The notes beneath the pieces are model-generated. The model made no database searches. It had not been told where the DNA came from and was given only the letters and a program-made list of their open reading frames with translations. Both the position numbers and the translations under genes were made by a program. 28,003 nucleotides of DNA from the NCBI GenBank assembly GCA_023435435.1, contig JAEYRW010000113.1, positions 1-28,003 on the forward strand, written 5' to 3'. The stretch comes from Bacillota bacterium. Lineage in GTDB: Bacteria > Bacillota > Clostridia > Christensenellales > Aristaeellaceae. How positions within the stretch are numbered: the stretch's first letter is position 1; each line of letters begins with the position of its first letter. Below, piece after piece: positions 22,895-28,003 of this stretch.

Positions 22895-24733
22895 ATGGCA
22901 AACAATGGGAACGGCAGTGGCGTCGATTATTACGCGCTGCGCCGGAAGCATCAGGAATATAAAAAGAACGCGGGACGCGAGCAGGAAGACGACGGGGCGA
23001 CCCCGCTGCCTCCCCCGCCGGAAGACGCACCCTTTGTGCGCCCGGCCGCTCCGGCCGAAAGCATCCGTGAGAAAAGCTTCCCCGCGGAAGACGCGCCCGA
23101 GGACACGCACGTCGCCTTTGCCGCGGACGAGCAAGAATACCCGGACGACGACGAGACGGACGATTCCGGTTCCAACCCGTTCCATTCGTTTATCCTGACG
23201 TTCAACAAGCTTCGGGATCGGTTTGCGGCGCGCCGCGGCACGCCGGACGACGAAGGGCTTGACGACGCCGACGACGATTACGGCGACGAGGAGCCGCACG
23301 AGGAAAAGCGCGCGCCGTTCCGCTTTTTGAAGCGGCATGCGCAGGAGGCGGACGAGTCGGAGGAACCCTTCGGGGACGGGCGCTTCGACGAAGATGCCGA
23401 GGAACCCGTAGAAGACGCGATGCCCGCGGCGGACGTGCCCGCGAAGGAAAAGGAAGCGGCAGCATCGGTGGCGCCGGTGGCTTTGGATGTCCCCGAGGAG
23501 GAAAGCCTTCCGGAGGCCGAGGAAATTCCCGTTCCCCGGATCATGGACGAGGACGAATACGAAGGGCCCAACGCGGAAGACGAAGAAGACGAGGCGCCGC
23601 GCGAAAGCGGCTTCAGGCGGTTTCTGAGCCTTTTCGTCGTGCGGGAGGACCGGATCGACGAGCCTGACGACGAGGATGAATCCCATTTCGACGAACCGGA
23701 AATTGACGTTGTCGTCGAGGAACAAGAATATGATGACAGCCTGTTCACGAGACCCCGGGAACATGGCGCGAGCGAGGAGGAACAAGATCCGATGGGCGAG
23801 CAGGAAAACAATCAGGACAACTTGACCGATCTCATGGCCGACGGCCTTGACGACGGCACACTATCCCGCCGCGAGCGTCGGCTGCTTCGGGAGCGTCAGG
23901 AGGCGCTGAAGCAGGCGGCGGAACCTGAAGCGACGAAGGCGACCATCGACGAGCCCACCCGCGAATATAAGCCCGTCTCCCGCCCGCAGGCCTTGGGTAC
24001 CCCCGAGCCGGACCCCGAGCCCGTCGCCTCTCTGTTTGAGAAGAACGATCCGCCGCGCAAGGCCGCAAGGCGCGACGAGGCGGACGAGGATGCCGAGGCG
24101 CCCAAATCCCGCAAGCGCGCACGCCGCGACGACGACTTCGACGATTACGACGAAGAGGAGCCCAAATCCCGCAAGCGCGGACGCCATGACGACGACTTCG
24201 ACGATTATGACGACGAGTCCAAATCCCGCAAGCGTGGACGCCGCGACGACGACTTCGACGATTATGACGACGAGGAGCCCAAATCCCGCAAGCGCGGACG
24301 CCGCGACGACGACTTCGACGATTATGACGACGAGCCCAAGCCCCGCAAGCGCGGACGCCGTGACGACGATTACGACGATTACGACGACGAGCCCCGCCGC
24401 GGCCGCCGGTATGACGAAGACGACGATTACGATGACGACGACTACGCGCCCTCGTTCGGGCACTATGTGCTGGGCTTTTTCAAGGTGCTCATTGCGGTCG
24501 TGCTCGTGCTCGCCGTGGCGCTGTTTGGACTGTACTTCGCCGATCAGGCCGTGCCCGGCGGCGTAGGCGCCTATGGCTGGCTGCAGGAAAAGCTGCCCGT
24601 CATCAATAAGATTCTGCCGGCCGGCGAGGATGACACGGACGCCGAAGGCACAGGCGACACGCTCGACCTCAACACCACCTCGCCCGACGAATCCGCGTCG
24701 CCCGACGCGACGGACGCGAGCACAGTGGGGTAA
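22895..24733 (+). CDS. Large disordered acidic/basic repeat protein with one C-terminal membrane helix
   Basis: This 612-residue protein is mostly low complexity and very rich in Asp and Glu, with no recognisable enzyme domain. Residues 1-400 are acidic and probably disordered, with short hydrophobic islands (NPFHSFILTFNKLRDRF, GFRRFLSLFVVRED). Residues 403-499 hold five tandem copies of a unit alternating a basic block (KSRKRGRR) with an acidic one (DDDFDDYDDE), then a degenerate sixth. One membrane helix follows at about 522-548 (VLGFFKVLIAVVLVLAVALFGLYF), leaving about 63 outer residues ending in a Ser/Thr/Asp tail. The long N-terminus should be cytoplasmic. The start has a weak GAGAGG site. 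It is followed by a hairpin terminator and a secreted beta-propeller gene. Function unknown; a scaffold or condensate-forming role is speculation. Confidence 0.82.
   Translation: MANNGNGSGVDYYALRRKHQEYKKNAGREQEDDGATPLPPPPEDAPFVRPAAPAESIREKSFPAEDAPEDTHVAFAADEQEYPDDDETDDSGSNPFHSFILTFNKLRDRFAARRGTPDDEGLDDADDDYGDEEPHEEKRAPFRFLKRHAQEADESEEPFGDGRFDEDAEEPVEDAMPAADVPAKEKEAAASVAPVALDVPEEESLPEAEEIPVPRIMDEDEYEGPNAEDEEDEAPRESGFRRFLSLFVVREDRIDEPDDEDESHFDEPEIDVVVEEQEYDDSLFTRPREHGASEEEQDPMGEQENNQDNLTDLMADGLDDGTLSRRERRLLRERQEALKQAAEPEATKATIDEPTREYKPVSRPQALGTPEPDPEPVASLFEKNDPPRKAARRDEADEDAEAPKSRKRARRDDDFDDYDEEEPKSRKRGRHDDDFDDYDDESKSRKRGRRDDDFDDYDDEEPKSRKRGRRDDDFDDYDDEPKPRKRGRRDDDYDDYDDEPRRGRRYDEDDDYDDDDYAPSFGHYVLGFFKVLIAVVLVLAVALFGLYFADQAVPGGVGAYGWLQEKLPVINKILPAGEDDTDAEGTGDTLDLNTTSPDESASPDATDASTVG
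24101..24391 (+). repeat. In-frame tandem repeat, five units of 57-60 bp
   Basis: Units lie at 24101-24160, 24161-24217, 24218-24277, 24278-24334 and 24335-24391, with a degenerate sixth continuing to about 24450. Lengths differ only by one GAG codon, so the frame is kept. Units 3 and 4 are almost identical at the DNA level, pointing to recent expansion. Each encodes a PKSRKRGRRDDDFDDYDDE-type unit. Confidence 0.93.
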
Positions 24734-24755
24734 AAATACGGGCGTGGAACCGCGC

Positions 24756-24790
24756 AAGGGACGATCATTTTGGTCGTCCCTTCTTCTCTT
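24756..24790 (+). terminator. Intrinsic terminator after the charge-block protein gene
   Basis: A 9-bp perfect stem AAGGGACGA/TCGTCCCTT (24756-24764 and 24774-24782) with a 9-base loop is followed by a pyrimidine-rich TCTTCTCTT tail. The tail is not a pure T run, so efficiency is uncertain. Confidence 0.55.
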
Positions 24791-24801
24791 GAAAGACGCA
24801 T

Positions 24802-26448
24802 ATGAAAGTGAGCCGCTTCCTTATGGCGATGATGAAGCGCGGAATCCTCTTCCTGGCTGCCCTTCTTTTCGCGCTGGCGCTGCCCGCGCGGAGCGAAGAG
24901 TCCATGCCCACCGTCGAGCCCGACGCGACGGTCGTCCCCTGGACCCGAACCGTCAACGAAGCGGACGTCGTGGAGGGCGCGCGATCCGACGACGCGAAGT
25001 TGGGCGTCCGGACGACGGTCATCGACGAGGACGGTGAAAAGGTCGAAACCTACCGGCGCGCGGCACCCATTTCATTTGGATCGCCGGATGATTTCACGTC
25101 CCTCCCGGGAATCACGACGTTCCGGGGCAGCAACTACCGCGACCGGGCCTCCTGGGGCACCATCGGCGCGGAACCCGCACAGATGACCTACAAGTGGGCA
25201 AAGTCCATCGGCGGCCTGGACGACTGGTCGGGCGTGGGCTGGACGGGCCAATGCGCCATCGTCCGCTGGCCCGACGAAACGAAGGAGGTCATGAATCTCT
25301 ATCCGGAAAAGAAGGCGAAGCAGGATCTCGTCGAGGTCATTTACGCCACCCTCGACGGGCACATCTATTTTTTCGATCTGGACGACGGCAGCGCCACGCG
25401 CGACCCCATTGATGTGGGCGCGCCCATCAAAGGCAGCCTGTCCGTTGATCCGCGCGGCTATCCCCTTCTCTATTGCGGCCAGGGCATCCCGGAGGTGCAC
25501 GGAAAATCCGTCCCCATCGGAACCCGGATTTTCAGCCTCATCGACGGCTCGGTGCTCTTCTTCCTCGACGGCCGCGACAAGGACGCGCTGCGCCACTGGT
25601 ACGCCTTCGACGCCTCGCCCCTGATCGACGGGGTCACAGACACAATGCTCCAGCCGGGGGAAAACGGCATCTTCTACACCGTAAAGCTGAACACGCAATA
25701 CGATCCCGCGGCCGGAACGGTCTCGGTGGATCCCAAGGTTGTAAAATACGTCTATACGTCGAATGTCTCCACGCGTCCGGGCACGGAAAATTCCGTGGCG
25801 GTCTACAACCATTACGCCTATTTTGCGGACAATTCCGGGCTGATCCAATGCGTGGACGTCAACGCGATGACTCTTTTATGGGCGTTCGACGCGCTCGACG
25901 ACACGGATTCCACCATCGTCCTCGAGCCGGAAGGCGGCGGGGTCGTGGCGCTCTACACCGCCAACGAGCTCGACCTGCGCGGCGCGGCCGGCGACTGCGT
26001 CATCCGCAAAATCGACGCCCTTACCGGCAGACAGCTCTGGGCCGCCACCGAGAAGGTGGTTCAGAAGGACGACGCCAACGGCGGCGCTTTCGCGACCCCC
26101 GCGCTGGGCACGGGAAGCCTTGAAAAGTATCTGTACATACAGGTGGCGCGCACCCAAGACGGCGGGGCGCTTCTGTGCATCGACAAGGAAACGGGCACGG
26201 TCGCCTGGCGGCGTCCGCTCAAGAGCTACGGCTGGTCCTCCCCCGTGTGCGTCTACGCGGACACCGGGCGGGGGTATGTGGTTGTGGCGAGCGCGTCCGG
26301 ACAGATGCGGCTCGTCGATGGGCTGACGGGCGAGGTCGTCTGCGACATCGACATGAAGGCAAACGTTGAAGGCTCGCCCGCCGTCTATGGGAACACGCTC
26401 GTCGTGGGCACGCGTGGCGAGAAGATTATCGCGGTTTCGTTTGAATGA
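24802..26448 (+). CDS. Secreted PQQ-type beta-propeller repeat protein
   Basis: This 548-residue protein begins with a signal peptide (basic start, hydrophobic core about 13-27, likely cleavage near PARS at 28-31). A region of about 90 residues precedes repeated beta-propeller blades of the PQQ/WD-like type. Recurrent blade motifs can be seen: YATLDGHIYFFDLDDG, AVYNHYAYFADNSGLIQCVDVNAMTLLWAF, LLCIDKETGTVAWRRPL, and SPAVYGNTLVVGTRGEKIIAV. It probably acts outside the membrane as an assembly or binding platform, comparable in fold to BamB, but no enzyme residues or PQQ-binding pocket were identified. The ribosome binding site is weak (GAAAG). The glycerol kinase gene follows after 16 bases, which suggests cotranscription without an obvious functional link. 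Confidence 0.85.
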   Translation: MKVSRFLMAMMKRGILFLAALLFALALPARSEESMPTVEPDATVVPWTRTVNEADVVEGARSDDAKLGVRTTVIDEDGEKVETYRRAAPISFGSPDDFTSLPGITTFRGSNYRDRASWGTIGAEPAQMTYKWAKSIGGLDDWSGVGWTGQCAIVRWPDETKEVMNLYPEKKAKQDLVEVIYATLDGHIYFFDLDDGSATRDPIDVGAPIKGSLSVDPRGYPLLYCGQGIPEVHGKSVPIGTRIFSLIDGSVLFFLDGRDKDALRHWYAFDASPLIDGVTDTMLQPGENGIFYTVKLNTQYDPAAGTVSVDPKVVKYVYTSNVSTRPGTENSVAVYNHYAYFADNSGLIQCVDVNAMTLLWAFDALDDTDSTIVLEPEGGGVVALYTANELDLRGAAGDCVIRKIDALTGRQLWAATEKVVQKDDANGGAFATPALGTGSLEKYLYIQVARTQDGGALLCIDKETGTVAWRRPLKSYGWSSPVCVYADTGRGYVVVASASGQMRLVDGLTGEVVCDIDMKANVEGSPAVYGNTLVVGTRGEKIIAVSFE

Positions 26449-26464
26449 GATGGAGGAAATGCCG

Positions 26465-27952
26465 ATGAAATATGTAATGGCGCTCGATCAGGGCACGACC
26501 AGCTCCCGGGCGGTGATCTTCGACCAGACGGGAAGGACGGTGGCCGCGCAGGGCATCGAGTTTGCGCAGATTTACCCCAAGCCCGGCTGGGTGGAGCACG
26601 ATCCCAGGGCAATCCTCGAAAGCCAGGTCGCGGCCGCGCGTCTGGCGGTGGAGCTGTCGGGCATCGACGTGAAGCGCATCGAGGCGGTGGGAATCACGAA
26701 CCAGCGCGAGACGACCCTTCTATGGGATCGCAAAACCGGCGAGACGCTCTTCAACGCCATCGTGTGGCAGTGCCGGCGTACCGCGCCCATTGTCGAGCGG
26801 TTGAAGCGCGACGGGCTGGGCAGCATAATCACGAACCGCACGGGGCTCATCCCGGACGCGTACTTTTCAGGAACCAAGCTGGAATGGCTGCTGGAAAACG
26901 TGGCGGGCGCGCGGGCGCGCGCCGAAAGGGGCGAGCTGTGCTTCGGCACCGTCGACAGCTATCTCACCTACATGCTCACCAAGGAAAAGCGGCACGTGAC
27001 GGACATGACCAACGCCTCCCGCACCATGCTTTTCAACATCTTCGAAAAGAAGTGGGACCCGGAGCTGCTTAAGATGATGGACGTTCCCGCGTCCCTTCTG
27101 CCCGAGGTCGTGGATTCCTCCGGCATCGTCGGCACCCTCGACAAATCCATTCTCGGGCACGAGATTCCCGTGGCGGCGCTGGCGGGCGACCAGCACGCCG
27201 CCCTCTTCGGCCAGGGCTGCTTCACCCCCGGCATGTGCAAAAACACGTACGGCACGGGCTGCTTCGTGCTCATGAACACCGGCAAAACCCCCGTGCGTTC
27301 CCCCGGCCGGCTCCTCACCACCGTCGGCTGGTGCCTCGACGGGAAGGTCACCTACGCCCTCGAGGGCAGCGTGTTCGTGGCGGGCGCGGTGGTCAAGTGG
27401 CTGCGCGACGAGATGCAGCTGATCAAGACCGCCGGCGAAACCGCCGAGCTCGCCGCCTCCGTGCCCGACAACGCGGGCGTCTACTTCGTTCCGGCCTTTA
27501 CGGGCCTTGGCGCGCCCACCTGGGACATGTACGCCCGGGGGCTCATCGTGGGCCTCACCCGCGGCGCGGGCCGCGCCCACGTCGTCCGCGCGGCGCTCGA
27601 GGCCATCGCCTATCAGTCCGCGGACGTCATCGGTGCCATGCAGCGCGACAGCGGCATCTCCATGCCCCTTCTGCGCGTGGACGGCGGGGCCAGCGCCAAC
27701 GACTTTCTCATGCAGTTCCAGTCCGACATCCTCGGCGCGGAGGTCATCCGCCCCTCCGTCATCGAGTCCACCGCCCTGGGGGCCGCCATGCTCGCGGGAC
27801 GCGCCGTCGGCCTCTGGTCGGACGCCGATATGGCTAAAATTCAAACCGTCAGCCGCGCCTTTACCCCCCATATGGACGGTGCCCAGCGCGAACGCCTGCT
27901 CCGCGACTGGAAACGCGCCGTGGCAAGGGCCGAGGGCTGGGCCGAGGAATAA
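26465..27952 (+). CDS. glpK: Glycerol kinase
   Basis: GlpK phosphorylates glycerol to glycerol 3-phosphate with ATP. The 495-residue length and FGGY-family motifs fit throughout: MALDQGTTSSRAVIFD (5-20), GITNQRETTLLWDRKTG (76-92), the catalytic base Asp242 in ALAGDQHAALFGQ, and GLGAPTWDMYARG and VDGGASANDFLMQFQ later. ATG 26465 follows GGAGG by 8 bases; the in-frame upstream extension overlaps the propeller gene. Low-GC Bacillota GlpKs carry an HPr-phosphorylated histidine in a HFYGxEVP segment; the matching place here reads SILGHEIP, so the His seems absent and PTS activation may not apply. No glpF, glpD or glpP gene lies in this window, which ends 51 bases later. Confidence 0.96.
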   Translation: MKYVMALDQGTTSSRAVIFDQTGRTVAAQGIEFAQIYPKPGWVEHDPRAILESQVAAARLAVELSGIDVKRIEAVGITNQRETTLLWDRKTGETLFNAIVWQCRRTAPIVERLKRDGLGSIITNRTGLIPDAYFSGTKLEWLLENVAGARARAERGELCFGTVDSYLTYMLTKEKRHVTDMTNASRTMLFNIFEKKWDPELLKMMDVPASLLPEVVDSSGIVGTLDKSILGHEIPVAALAGDQHAALFGQGCFTPGMCKNTYGTGCFVLMNTGKTPVRSPGRLLTTVGWCLDGKVTYALEGSVFVAGAVVKWLRDEMQLIKTAGETAELAASVPDNAGVYFVPAFTGLGAPTWDMYARGLIVGLTRGAGRAHVVRAALEAIAYQSADVIGAMQRDSGISMPLLRVDGGASANDFLMQFQSDILGAEVIRPSVIESTALGAAMLAGRAVGLWSDADMAKIQTVSRAFTPHMDGAQRERLLRDWKRAVARAEGWAEE

Positions 27953-27980
27953 CGGAAGAACGCCGGGAAACGGAAGAACG
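27951..27980. repeat. 12-bp direct repeat after glpK
   Basis: AACGGAAGAACG occurs at 27951-27962 and again at 27969-27980, separated by six bases, just before the terminal G run. It may be genuine or part of a contig-end artefact. Confidence 0.5.
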
Positions 27981-28003
27981 GGGGGGGGGGGGGGGGGGGG
28001 GGG
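27980..28003. other. Terminal run of 24 G residues, probable sequencing or assembly artefact
   Basis: The last 24 bases are all G and reach the window edge. Long poly-G tails are a known failure product of two-colour Illumina chemistry and often survive at contig ends, so this should not be read as biology without raw-read support. Confidence 0.85.

Noticed and set aside
23861..24757. Minus-strand open frame of 298 codons rich in Val, Ile and Ala
   Set aside because: It is the complement of the Asp/Glu/Arg repeat codons, which read as Val/Ile/Ala on the other strand; it looks membrane-like only for that reason.
1..28003. tRNA, rRNA, CRISPR arrays, insertion sequences, prophage genes
   Set aside because: Each intergenic gap was read; none shows cloverleaf, repeat-spacer, transposase or phage signatures. 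All gene-free gaps are under 300 bases.

Overview
The window looks like the right-hand part of a contig from a GC-rich, probably uncultivated member of the Clostridia (Bacillota). Grounds for this are an aminopeptidase P/efp pair followed by a CD1247-type zinc-ribbon gene, a tocopherol-cyclase-like protein, an MBOAT plus DHHW/AlgX-like pair, a NYN-LOTUS protein, purine-rich GGAGG ribosome binding sites and frequent GTG/TTG starts. A Christensenellales- or Oscillospirales-like gut lineage would fit, but that is inference. Genes are tightly packed on both strands, with no rRNA, tRNA, CRISPR array, transposase or phage gene seen. The last 24 bases are a pure G run, which looks like a contig-end artefact.

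Layout. 1-2300 (minus): a UroD/MtaA-type methyltransferase-fold protein fused to a thioredoxin-like domain, translationally coupled to a G3E (CobW-like) GTPase, with two REP-like hairpins after the stop. 2389-4051 (plus): a GH63/MGH1-like glycoside hydrolase coupled to a GNAT acetyltransferase. 4039-8721 (minus): an ABC exporter coupled to an AviRa-like 23S rRNA methyltransferase, then a 14-codon ORF and a membrane-anchored MutS-like ATPase; downstream, under its own strong promoter, lies a zinc-ribbon protein of unknown function. 8906-14288 (plus): a short aspartate kinase; an aminopeptidase P and EF-P pair; a 186-base near-perfect foldback element; a CD1247-family protein; a YiaK/DlgD-like dehydrogenase; and a ZIP metal transporter ending at a clear terminator. 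14393-15747 (plus): glutathione-peroxidase-like protein and tocopherol-cyclase-like protein.

15786-21560 (minus): a surface-glycan block made of a membrane-anchored protein with a Thr/Pro stalk, a GH31 alpha-xylosidase/glucosidase, an MBOAT acyltransferase and a DHHW/AlgX-like SGNH protein. The first and last of these appear to share a C-terminal domain. 21782-27952 (plus): a NYN-LOTUS RNA-binding/nuclease-like protein from a consensus promoter, a highly charged repeat-containing single-pass membrane protein, a secreted PQQ-type beta-propeller, and glycerol kinase.

The most noteworthy items are the ABC/AviRa-like/mini-ORF/MutS-like run (possibly ribosome-directed antibiotic tolerance), the UroD-thioredoxin fusion with its GTPase, the 186-base foldback element, the charge-block repeat membrane protein, and the domain shared by two proteins of the glycan block. 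All functional calls rest on reading motifs by eye; no database search was run.
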